A stretch of 64,000 nucleotides of DNA from Coffea arabica (lineage: Eukaryota; Streptophyta; Magnoliopsida; Gentianales; Rubiaceae): contig NC_092312.1 in assembly GCF_036785885.1 (NCBI RefSeq), positions 17,564,001 to 17,628,000 on the forward strand, read 5' to 3'. The translations under genes and the position numbers were made by a program. Of this stretch, positions 48,623 through 60,116 are shown one piece after another. Each line of letters starts with the position of its first letter. The first letter of the stretch is position 1. The notes below the pieces were generated by a model that saw only the letters and a program-made list of their open reading frames with translations, searched no databases and had not been told where the DNA came from.

Positions 48623-51600
48623 ATCAGAGAAATTCATTGAAATGACAAGCCACAAATAGTGATGCAGAAGGCAACGTTTCAAACCTTGCTGAAACCTTGC
48701 CTCCCACCTACAACCAAGATTTAAAATCTTGGTGGTGATCAAGAAAACAAATGGTTGTTAGCAATGAGTTGTGATGGTTAAAGTTTCACTTTCTTAACAT
48801 GGGTTGCGTTGATCATAGCGCATAAAATGGGATTGAAGGGAATATTTGATTTGACATAAATGAAGGCATTAATTATTTAACGGGATCTATCGTCATCCAA
48901 ATCTTATGATCACCCATGTGTTTGCACAAGAAAGCGGAAATGTAGGTACCAAAAAGAGATTGAAAAGGATTTAATTGTCATTATCGTTGGGGGGAAGGAG
49001 AAAGAAGAGAAAGTCTTGACAGAAAATGTTGGGTTGCTGCTGCCGCTCAAATTTGGAATGGAAATGGAGAGAGAGCAACTAAAAGAGGATTTGGCAAGGT
49101 GGATATCTGTTAATGGGGCACTCAACATTCCCTTAAAAAAGTTGAAAAGGAAGGTGCTAGGATTTGGAGTCCGGGGGACAAAATCTTTGGATTGTATGGA
49201 TGATGTCTCTCATCCGCTTCGACTTCTGTTGCTCGGCTTTGAGACGTTTTGTGGAGTTGGTGAGCGTGAACATGTGGACGCATTGCAATTTTTTTGTGAA
49301 GTGTTTGTAGAGAATGTATTGATATATATGGGATTTAAAAAAGTAATTAGAAAATGTGTTCACGAAAATGTAGAAAATCTCATTCCAAACAAGGCCAGCA
49401 TTTCATATAATTAGCTACTAGTAGCGATCATTCTTATAATAATAATAATATTATTATTATTACAATAGTTGTGTTAAGAGTGCTTGCAAGGATAGTGGTT
49501 TTTAATTCACTGATCGAGGATTATATGTTGGGTTTTTTTTTTTAAAATAAAAATCAAATTTCATTAATAAATTGTTGGAAATAGTTTAGCACAAGATATG
49601 TTATTTGTAATTTAACAATTTAATTGATACAATAGATCCAAAAAATAATGAATAGATTTGAAAAATACAAGAAAATTTGAAGTTGTCTTCTAACAGATAA
49701 ATCGTTGCAACTTCCTTATATGCATGTTATAGTTTCCGGATCCACAAATCAACGGTTTTTAAACTCCAATAATGATGATGAGATTTGTCAAAATAAATCT
49801 AACATTTAAAAAAAAATTCATGTCTAACAACTAAATGTAAAATAAATTTAGATCTAACAAAAAAAAAAAAAAAAGATCTCCATAATAACCCCTAGAAGAA
49901 TCGAAAATTCAAACTATGAAATTCGAAGAGAAACGGAAAACTCTTACTAAGAAAATTTAGAGAGACTTTATTAGCAAAACGAAACAAAACAAAATTCATG
50001 TTTATGAGAGAAGACATTTGAAAAGAGGAAGAGGAGTGGATCAAAGTTGGAGAAGAGGAGCGATGTGCACTATATAGGGTTTAGTTATGTGCTGATAACA
50101 AAAACTTGAAACTCTTGACTGATACTACTACTAATTAACAAGTCCATTATCAAGTCGATGCAACTTTCGCTTCGAAAAGAAAAAGAGACTGGCGACCAAC
50201 AATAACTCTACTCTCAAAAATGAAAACGGTGAATGCAACAATTGGGAGTCGAGACACCCCACGTCAATAATAATTGTAGAATGATGTGATGATGGCTCCG
50301 GCTTGGGGGAACTTTTAGACATAATAGATCCTCATGCATCTCTAATTATAGGAGTACTTCATATTGCTAGTGGTACTATTCTGCTGCTACCACCATCTCT
50401 TTTTTCGTTGACTCGGTCTGCTCTCATCTCTCAAGTCTCAGAAATTGCATGCTTGGTTTCAGTCATTTTAATTTTTATCACCCACCACTCCAGGGGTTTT
50501 TTTTTTCTCTGCTAACATAATATTCTCTTCTCTTGCTCACAGCTGTAAAGCTGAAATGACAGCCAAAGACGGGGTCCCCACAATTTTTGGCTGAAAACAT
50601 AAAAACCTTTGTTCTTTTTTGAACTTTTTACATTCTGTCTGGCGCCACCCTTGCACTTGACTTGAGAGCCACTTCTACTACTGATCATCCTTTTGACTTG
50701 GTTGGGAGGCAATTACCGTACCGCTACAATCGAAGTAGCAGTATTTCTTTTTCAATTAATTTTCATCTTCTCATTAATTTTTTTTCCCTTCCTTTTGCCC
50801 TTCATTCAACCAAAATGACGAATGCAGAGCGGAGAACCCATTCAAAGAGGTCCCTCCCTACCCTCCAGTGCTCTTCTTCTGTTTTCTTTTGCTAGTAGTT
50901 GCAGTGGTACTACTTTTTGGCTTAAAGGGGCAAAAAAAAAAAAAAGGGCATTCATTGTGATTTGTGCTTTTGTGGTGGCAATGGCATTGACTATTGCCAA
51001 ATGCCCAGTTGCAGCAGTAAATAAAATTGAGAATGTCTGATCCAAATAAATATTACAGTATTGTTGTTGATTACAGAAGGATCCCAAAATTGGCATGGGC
51101 CCAGTGTGGATCCTCATGGGCTCCTGTCATCTGAGACCGTGGGCCCCCCTCCTATTCTCAGAAACCGTAACTGACCCCATAAATAAATTATTTCTAAGCT
51201 CACCAGACAATTCCGCGCTCTGCTCGTGATCAAAATTATTGTCCCAAAGCTCTCCTCCTCTCTCTCTCCCCCCCCCCCCCCCCCCAAAACCCAAAACAAA
51301 ATAGCCATCTCCATCTCCATCTCTTCTTCTCCTGCACTCAAATAGTAGTCAAATTTGCACTTCCGTAGTAGTAGTGATTGATACAGACCAGTATTTGACA
51401 TCGCTTTCACATGCCTAGACGTATTTCAAACTCGAGACTCTAATAGGTTTAAAGGTACAAACAAGATCTTACCTAAATTCCAATGCGTCCAAATACTCCT
51501 CTGCTATTATTATTATTATGGTTCTGATGTAAAATACGGAGAATCCTATGTAGTTTTAAATGCTACCATTCCTTTTTTTTTTTTTTTTGGGTTTGGGATT

Positions 51601-52411
51601 ATTTATACGACCCATGAATTTCTTTTAGGCTTTGAGTTCGAGCAAGTAAACTTTGCATAAATCCAGCTTGAATTTCAACAAAACCTGGAGCCATGCATGA
51701 ACGTGACATTAGATGCCCGAAGTCATGATGGCTTCAAGCGATCAAAAGTGTTCCAATCTGATGGTTGTAATCTAAAACGAGTCCTGTCAACAATCCAGCT
51801 TCAACCAATAAATTATCAGCAGTGGCATCTTCTTCAAGTAGTACATGTGAAAGAATTTAAACCAGTGGGGAAACACACAAATATCATATACTGTTCACCA
51901 TTTATTTTAGTAGTCAAGCATGCGTTTTAACCATCCACCAAAACGAATTTCAGATGTAGAAAGAGGACACCTTCTTGTTTATGTGAAAGATGAAGAAGCA
52001 TTAATTAATATCTCACCCTTGCATCTCAATCGTCCAGTGTCATCTGAACTACAAAAATTAGTAGGAGGAAAGAAATTTTAGATCAATATCACGGTTCCCA
52101 AGATTCATAGGAATTTTTTTTGGGGGGGGGGGGGCAGTCTTCTTGGGTTTTCTGCCACTCATTTGACTATTCTTTTCCCGCCTTGTATTGTGCGGAGGAG
52201 CATCTGTATCAAACTACACCCATGTACACAAAATTATAATAGTATCTGGCAAAAAAGGTAATGCTAAAGGAGAAACAGACGAAGGGCATTGAATACTGAA
52301 GTGTAATGAATGGCGAGTCGAGGGGTAAAGAATAGGTGGTCCTAACTCCTACGCATCGCGATGGCTAATGAGTTTGAATCAAGTTTCAACTACTACTACT
52401 ACATTATCACA
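48623..52411. other. Gene-free stretch
   Basis: Contains a MITE remnant at about 49290-49400, ending in TCTCATTCCAAACAAGGCC, an ATT microsatellite near 49440-49462 and C or G tracts near 51271-51285 and 52123-52134. The frame at 49016-49414 runs into the MITE remnant and is not called. The frame at 51697-51930 resembles nothing I know. Confidence 0.5.
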
Positions 52412-52560
52412 CTCTTTTTTTTTAATCTAACATCAACGATCTACTCTACTCTTATGTTATGTTATGGGAAAAGGAGAGCTCTATTGAGCTTGTATGGTGG
52501 GGGGTTGAAGGCGAGTTTTCACATAAGATAATAAGTGTATTACTGCACCCTTTAATACAC
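52412..52560 (-). mobile_element. SINE copy, minus strand
   Basis: Read on the minus strand this ends in TAACATAAGAGTAGAGTAG, then ATCGTTGATGTTAG and an A run (T run at about 52411-52420), like the tails at 40670-41012 and 44184-44417. The 5' end and target duplication are not clear. Confidence 0.5.
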
Positions 52561-54182
52561 CAAACGAGATTTGAAGGCCCGACTTGATGCACCAGAAGGC
52601 AGGCATTGTCACAGCACACCATTTAGTCTTCTTACGAGGGTAAAGATATTAAGGCTGGTGAGTCTTTGCAGATTGCCTCTTAGGGATCGAGCGTCCCCTT
52701 TTATTTGGTCAGAGAGAGAGAGAGAGAGAGAGACGATGGAAGTTTTTGATGATTTCAGGGCAGCAGTACTGGCGACGCTGAGGTGCTGTGAGATGTCCCA
52801 AATCTGTGAAAGTTGGCAGCTATCTTGGAAGCATGTCTGCTTCCAGGACAGAGATTTTTGGGTATCTTTTGACAGAATATAGGTCCAATCTATACGGGTG
52901 GCCACCTTTTAATGGGTCCAAGTCCAATGCCCCCCCAATTCTCATCGCTGATAGTATATGCTTCAAGAATTAATCACCGTTACTAATCTCAATACATGTC
53001 ATGATGCAAAGCACATCGGTTGGAGGGCTAAACTTTTGCTCTGTCCAACAAGTTATTGTGGTTTCAAGTTTTATGAATTCCAGGTCCCCATTTCCTTTAA
53101 CTGCTATTTGGGCCACAAGAGCCCATGAACGGAAGCAAAAAGAATGAGTTCGCATGATAGAGACGCCGATATATGTCCTCCTCCTAATCCTATCATCGTT
53201 TGATTTATGAAATTTAACATCGTTTAATTTAGATTAGCACAGCAATAAAAATCCATAGCGGTATGCCTTCATATTTTGATTGCTCGTTAATCAATTCCTT
53301 GCTCCTTCAGGGAACAGTTTCACCAAATCTGTTTCCTTTAAGCTATATATTGACCGGGGCAGTGGGGGACTGTGAAGTTAAATCAGGATTCAGGTATCAC
53401 TGCGTGTGTGTGTGTGTGCGCGATTCTTTTTCTTCTTACACAAATAAGCAAAGGATGCATGCAGTCCTGACTCCAATTATCTGCATGCTAAACCTTAAAT
53501 TCGGCATTCCCAATTCTAAGGACAAAGGCATGAATCTGCCTTTTTTACTCCTTTAAAATCCAATCTCAGCCCACGAGTTCCCCAGTTCAAGTTGAATTCT
53601 CGCAATACTACAATGGCATATTCTTCATTCGGTAGAAAAATCCACGTGTCACCATAATTATGGAGTCTCTCGCTACATTTAATTGCAGGCGATGATATTG
53701 CCTGTTCAGTTATTCTTCAACGGCTGCCCATCTCCTCGGTAGTTTACAGGAACGTGAAACAAAATAGAGAGCAAATATCAACAGCTCAGTTGTTGTACAA
53801 ATAATACTACTTGGAAAAAGTTTAAAAAAAAAAATAGAGCACCAATGAAAAGGAAATTGGGGAATGGCAAAACAGGTCGTGGCATTCTAGGTTGGTCATA
53901 GCATTTTGCAAAGAAATTCATGGAATATCAGAGAATAGGACCCACTGCAGCGCAAAATTACTAAATGAAATTACAACTTTAACATTCTACAGTCTAGACA
54001 AACAACTTCAGACGGTGAACATCATAAAGCTTAGAGGAACCCCCTGGGTGCGCTCATAACTACAGAAATTTGATGACTGATGATGGATCATCGACTTTCT
54101 GGTGCATTAATTGATAAATGACAAAATTAAACAACAGAATTTACAAAACTAAAGTTTGTCAGTCCTCCATGTAACACAACGA
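52561..54182. other. Spacer and 3' flank of the RPB3 gene
   Basis: A (GA)n tract lies at about 52710-52732. The frame around it (52571-52882) has no recognisable domain. The last 150-200 bp are the likely 3' UTR of the RPB3 gene, which runs leftwards. Confidence 0.45.
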
Positions 54183-57100
54183 TCAGCCGCCCCGCATATG
54201 TGCATCCAATTCCAAAAACTGCTCATCAGCCTCCACAGTGTCCTCCGACAAGCGAACTGCATCCAGCTTTTGCTTCAGAATGTCGATAGCATTAAGAACC
54301 AGCTGAGAAGCTTTAATTGCACCAGTGGACTCAACCGTGAAAATGAAACTGTCTTCCTTGGGATGTACCTCTACAAGCCCCGGCGCATTCAAGGATTCAC
54401 ATTTCTTGATCACCTCATCATCATAGGTATATGCCTCTGGATCAACCACAACAACCTACGGAAACATGGAGGAGGGGTTAAGATAAAAAAACAACTGTAA
54501 GAGAAACTTACAATAGATTTTATCAAAGTACAATCATCCAAGCATGTATAAACAAACCAAAATGCGCATAGCCCTTTGCTACAAGACATGGACTGATATT
54601 CCTTTCTTCGGGCCAGTCAGTTAAAGTCAATCTTATGCAGGTGCTCGGATGAAGTTTTAAACAACCATTATAGGGCTTTTAAACCACTTCAATGCAAAAT
54701 TTTTCTCTGCACTCGCACTTAATAATAATCAAACCAAACGTACATGACCAAAGAAAACAGCTGTTAGAGAAACTTACAATAGATGCATGTCAAAGTACAA
54801 TCATACAAGCATGTATAAACATTTGCTCATGCAAACAAACCAAAATGAGCATAGCCCATTGTGACAACACGTGGACTGATTTCATTTTTTCGGTTCAGTC
54901 AAGATTCTCAGATGAAGTTTTAAGCAACCGCTATAGGCTTTTAAACCACTTCAATGCAAAATTTTCCTCTGCACTAAAATTTAATGCATTGCCTTAAAAG
55001 AAAACATACAAGAATGTAAACCTACTAGTAGAAAACATTCAAGAGAAAATACTAGTAAGGACTTCTCCAACCTAAGAATAAAATCCTTTGTCTTTCTCTA
55101 TAGTAGAAAGAAACATATTCCAATAAAGTAAACCCCAAACCTCGAACTATGTCAACCAATTCCATGCCAGGGGAAAAAAGGAGGTCCCCGAGAAAATATT
55201 ATATAAAGAAACAACAGGAGAATAGCTATTAGAAAGCAAACAGATTTCTAGATTTTCAAAAACAAAAATCTTGTGCCAAAGAGGATGATGATCAGATGGT
55301 TGCAGGAATGGAAACTGAGATGGATAGCTTCTAGCAGTTGTCTAAGTTTGAAAGGTATCAGGAGTTTCTAGTAGTTGTCTAGATCTGAAAGGTATTAAAA
55401 GCTAAAAAGACTATGAAAATCGATCACAGGGAGATTTATAAATATTTCATACAATAGACGTATAATCCAGAATTCCCTTCTTCCAAATTCCCTGAATTCT
55501 ATGTCAGAGAACCATGGAGAAGAAAGTAGGGGTTTTTGGAAGAGAAGGGGGGGGGGAGGGGAGAACATAAGAGTCACCATGGAAGACCACTTATCAGACA
55601 TTAAGTAGATAATTTTGGATCCCCGAACACAGTGCAAATGATTCAACTAATACACATGTAGGAGGTAAAGCAAAAGGAACGTACCCGTCCAGTTTTGGCA
55701 TCAATGTCAAAGACTTTGGTAGGACTGCTTTCAACCACACTCATTCTCTGCTCAAGTGTTAATTTCTCCATCATATCTTCATTGATATAAATCTCAGGTT
55801 CATACATGAATGTAACAGTTGCTGCGGGTGACCATTTGGCATGATCCTTGCCAATACCTTTCCGAGCTATAGCTCTCAGCCTCAACTCTTGCCCCCGGCG
55901 TAGTTTCACTATCATAATTCCCCTGTAAACAATTTATTCAGTAAATATTATAACAGCTTCAACACTAGAGATCAAACTAAAACTCTGATTCCAGATCCTT
56001 TTCAGCAAGATTTCCCACAATGTTAGACCCACCATGCAAATTACCACCACAAAATGTGATTTAAGAACATAGCGGAGAAGTTAAAGTACGGCAATACCAC
56101 ATAACCAGATGTCATCACAAAAAAAAAACATAAACTAAATAAAATGATAAATATCAAAGAATCAACAGGGTTGCAAATCTGTACCAGGAAGCATTAGACC
56201 AACCAAAATATTCAAGTTCTAAAACAACCTTACAAAGCCACATGCACAAAGCCAGGGCTGCAAACATGTACAAGGAAGCATTAGACCAACTGACATATCC
56301 AATGCAGAAAGCCGCATGCATACAAATACCAAATGTGATGCATCTGTACCAAGAAGAACTGAAATAACCCTTAGGGGTTCCAGTGTCCATCATGAACTGA
56401 AAAGGTACTCTGCAAATGTAAAAATCACACCTTATGCACAAATTGAATTGATTCACATGAAGCAAATGATGCAAATTAGGCCTCAAACTCGAAAAAAACC
56501 CATCTCTGAAAAGGTACTCTACAAATGTAAAATTAAACCTTTCCTCTCCTTCCTTCCAGAAAAAAGAAACCAGTGCTAACATCATTCTCATCTCAAGGGA
56601 AACAAGATCTATCAGGCCTACTGGTCCTGGATCTCGTTCAAGATTAAAAATGCATCCGTATCCTCATAAGGGAGTATTCTGAATGCATTTCTTCATACTT
56701 CCGCACTTGGCAACTCCAGCAACAATCATACACCAACAACATCACACATTGCAAAATGATAAATTTCATTCAGATTGAACTTGCGATTCAAGGAATACCA
56801 TTGCACGCAATCTATAAAAATCAACTATCAAATTCATTACACCCATAAATCACCACTAATTCAAATGCATAAATTTCGGACAACATTAAATCCCAAACAA
56901 TCAAAAGAAATCAATAGCCACAATATATACAGAAAAAAGCCCCTTCGTCTAACATAATCGACAATTGTCCTAAATTTGAATTATCCACGTTAACATCTCC
57001 GTACAGAGTTGAAAAAGTAAAATATCCCAAAAAATAAATAACAATAATAATAAGGGATATCGTTTGTAATGTACGTGTTTGCTAGGGTTACTGGACCTGT

Positions 57101-57545
57101 TCTCGGCATTATCATATTCCGAGGATGGACTGGCGAAATCAACGGGGACAACAGATGGATCAGAGCTGATGAGCTCCCTGCTGGTGACATCTAGGGTTTG
57201 ATCATTGAGGCATTTGGCTCTCAGATGAAACTCGACGGAGCAATACTCGCACTGGCCGTCCCCATCACAGGCATCGCAGTCACGTGAGAAGCGCATGCTC
57301 ATGGCTCGCTCGCTGGTGAGTGGAATCAGACCGAGTCGGTGAGCTATGAACTCGTCGTTCAAGACGGAAGAGTTCACCTCGATCTCCACTAGGTCAATGG
57401 CGATAGTGGGAACCTCGGCTATCATTACGCGCCGCAGCGCGTTGGCTATGCTGGCATCAGTGTCGCGGAGCTCGAACTTGGCGTAGTCGTTCTTCAGCTC
57501 GCGAATCTTCACTGTCGGAAACCTCTGGTACGATCTGCCTTCCAT
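54183..57545 (-). CDS. NRPB3: RNA polymerase II subunit 3 (RPB3)
   Basis: Three exons in transcript order: 57545-57097, 55922-55685 and 54455-54183, GT-AG on the minus strand, giving 319 aa, the length I recall for Arabidopsis NRPB3. The dimerisation half starts [17 protein letters not shown] and holds the alpha-motif-like [18 protein letters not shown]. Four cysteines at 90, 93, 99 and 102 ([13 protein letters not shown]) form the zinc site of eukaryotic RPB3. Exon 2 carries [20 protein letters not shown], exon 3 the C-terminal [20 protein letters not shown] ending AHMRGG. RPB3 pairs with RPB11 to start assembly of Pol II; in plants the same type of subunit also serves Pol IV and V. Few introns for the family, and intron 2 carries a tandem duplication. 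Confidence 0.94.
54495..54975. repeat. Tandem duplication inside RPB3 intron 2
   Basis: Two direct copies, 54495-54714 and 54761-54975, offset by 266 bp. They share GAGAAACTTACAATAGAT, CAAGCATGTATAAACA, CAAACCAAAATG and CTTTTAAACCACTTCAATGC with scattered changes and small gaps. A smaller duplication (about 87 bp, around GGAAGCATTAGACCAAC) sits in intron 1 near 56168-56310. Confidence 0.75.
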
Positions 57546-57856
57546 TTTCCTTCTCTTCTTTTACTTTCTTTGAATTCTTTATATATATATATATATATAT
57601 TCTCAATTCCCCGAGGGAGAGTTTGGGGGGGCGGGGGTTTTGGAAGAAGAAGGGCGCTTTACTGCAAAACCCTCTTGAGGACCGGAAGGACTGACCAGCG
57701 GAAAGCGGGCTGGGGCAACTATTTAGTCGGGGCAATTTTCACTGCATCTCCCTGGAATTCAGTTGAATTCCACTTTGGCCCCAAAGTTTTTCTTTCTTTG
57801 TCCCCCAAGACCTCTTTAATTAATTCTATGGATTTTCGTTTTTGACATAAATAATG
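57546..57856. promoter_or_regulatory. RPB3 upstream region with TA tract
   Basis: A TA run at about 57580-57600 lies 35-55 bp upstream of the ATG and may serve as TATA element. No other motif is claimed. Confidence 0.35.
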
Positions 57857-58703
57857 TAGAGGCGGCAATCTGGATCAGAATCCATTTATCCATCCATTTG
57901 ACCCTTAATTAAATGGATTTGGATTGCCAATTTCCAATGGTGGTTTTAAATGGTTTGACCAATTAAATCCACTTAACTTAATGGTTTTAAATGGATTATC
58001 CATATAAACCATATAAAACCAATTACTTCAAAAAAAAAAAAAAATATCAATCCCTTTGACTCGGAAGTTCCAAACCAACAAGTTCTGAAGTTCCATAATA
58101 CCCCAGTCACTGCCATGGATAAACTAATGATGCCCTAATTTCTCTTTTTTTCTGAATTTTTGGTAATTGGTAAGACGAAGCCATAAATTGTCTAAGTGAC
58201 ATTCTATTTAATTCTTCAATTAGAGCACTTGATTTAGCCAGAGTATTGAGATGCTGGTTATTAGTATACCATAAACGAAAGCAACCCCTGGTTTTTTATG
58301 ATGTTAAAGGTAGTATGGAAATGTTGGCCAACGAGTCGAAATGTATGAAGATGAATCATATAACCAGAATATTCTGCAACTTGTGCGAGATTGTAGAATT
58401 TTGTTCAGATTTGAGGATTAGATACTTTGCGAGCTTTAATCCATTTTCTTCAGCAAACGGAGAATTAGATAGATAAGAAATAGAAAGAAGAAAACGAAAG
58501 AGGAAAATGAACAAAAAAGATAAAGGAATTTCCTATTTGATGGTTAAATGGATTTTAAATGGATAATTGGATATCCATCATCCATTTGGATCCAATCCAC
58601 ATACAACCATTTACTAAATGGATTTAAGTGGATTAGACCATTTAATCCATAATCCATTTATGTGAAACCAATTATAATCCATCTATCCATTTTGACACCT
58701 CTA
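57857..58703. mobile_element. hAT-type MITE with 8-bp target duplication
   Basis: An 847-bp element. The left end TAGAGGCGGCAATCTGG and the complement of the right end TAGAGGTGTCAAAATGG are inverted repeats, and subterminal zones carry many copies of ATGGAT, CCATTT and ATCCATTTA. AAATAATG flanks it at 57849-57856 and 58704-58711 without mismatch. The frame at 58246-58476 inside it is not a transposase. Confidence 0.85.
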
Positions 58704-58711
58704 AAATAATG

Positions 58712-59289
58712 TACTAACATCATACTATTACACTTTTTCAAAAAAAAAAAAATTAAATACTTTTTCAAAAAAAATTTTAAAAAGAAAAACAAATACTAAA
58801 CTGGACATCTAAAAAAGCAAGCTTCAATAATGAATTAATTTGTCGTTTTCAATTGGTAGTGTTTTCTCTTGTGGTTCAGTAAAATGATTCAAGTTTATTG
58901 AACTTGGGAGAGAAAAGATTATAAAATGTAAAATAGGAATAAAAAAGCAAAATTAAGGCATTCGTCAACATATGAAGGGAGACTAGATTATGTACAAGGA
59001 AATGACCGTGTGAATTTCAATGGACAAAAGTCAACATAATCTTCCCCCCGCCCCCCCCCCCCCCCCAACACAAATCCACCCCTCAAACTGTTATTCTAGC
59101 TAAATAGACCAAAAATATCCGCTGTAGAATCAAATAAGGCCATAATTAAAAGATTACCGATTGCAAACAATTTGCTACCATTTTGTACTGGTCAATACTT
59201 ATCATAGCGACATTTTCGTAGACAGCAGTTAGCTACAAGTTTTAAGGATCGGCAAAAGCAACTCACAACTCACGTGGAGGAAAACGTTA
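58712..59289. other. Spacer, no gene seen
   Basis: AT-rich; a C tract at about 59046-59066 is the only striking item. Confidence 0.5.
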
Positions 59290-59575
59290 ATTACTGTAGC
59301 ACTTTTTGTGATGTGATGTATATAAAATAAAAATATAATTAAAAATATAAAAAGATGAGTTAAAAATATATTTATGATGCAAGTAAAATATTATTTGAAA
59401 TAATAGTGATTTGTTTGAATAGTGTATTATTTGAAATAATTACTGTAGCACTTTTTGTGATGTGATGTATGTGAGATAAAAAGGTGATTGAGAATATAAA
59501 AATGTAGGTTGGAAAATGTGTTTATGATGCAAGCGAAATATTATTTGAAATAATTTGGGTATCCAAACACTCTCA
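59290..59575. repeat. Duplicated MITE-like unit, about 149-bp period
   Basis: ATTACTGTAGCACTTTTTGT and the following GATGTGATGTAT occur at 59290 and again at about 59439, each followed by similar AT-rich sequence ending AAATATTATTTGAAATAAT. The right edge reads GGGTATCCAAACACTC, the terminal type of the MITE at 47693-47845; a matching left end is absent. Confidence 0.6.
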
Positions 59576-59978
59576 GTGCTATCCAAAAGAAGAGATGGAG
59601 GCCCTGTATTATTGTACCAACAAAGCAGAATTAAAAGAAAGAAATGAATAAGAACAAGCGAGCAAGAGGAGCTCTGGTGTATGCGTGAATTAATCAAGTG
59701 TTAACTAACAATGGTGAAGTTTCCCTGGAAACACAAACATGTTAATTACCAAAAAAAACAAAAGGGCCCTGCCTCCCCAAGCTATATTATCAGTGTGCGC
59801 ATACTGACGCGAAGATAGTGCCCGAGGCCTGTGCTTGCCGATCATAGTTGCAAATCAAACAAGTTAAGAGTCCACCAGCCAAGTGCAGGTTGCTTGAGAA
59901 GACCTCTAGAAGATAGCCATTGGATCGCGACCATATTCCATGACAAGACCTTGAGGGATAACATCTACTCTTGGCTCC

Positions 59979-60105
59979 CTGCAGCAAGAACGCCGAATCA
60001 GAAACCGGAGATAATGGCACGTCACAAGTAAAAAAGTAACAGATAATACCTCTAGCATTCAAGTTATTTTACAAAATATGGGAAATATGGAGAGAAAACA
60101 CTTAC
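59979..60105 (-). other. Probable 3' UTR intron of the cyclase-family gene
   Basis: Eleven bases after the stop codon the minus strand reads CCTTT then GTAAGTG, a strong donor, and 127 bases on CTTGCTGCAG then GGAGCC, a strong acceptor. The sequence beyond (down to about 59790) would be 3' UTR. The stop lies well under 50 bases before the junction, so the transcript should escape nonsense-mediated decay. Confidence 0.5.
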
Positions 60106-60116
60106 AAAGGAATTGT

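Noticed and set aside
49016-49414. 132-aa frame
   Set aside because: Its second half runs through a MITE remnant (ending in the complement of GGCCTTGTTTGGAATGAG) and the first half has no recognisable domain.
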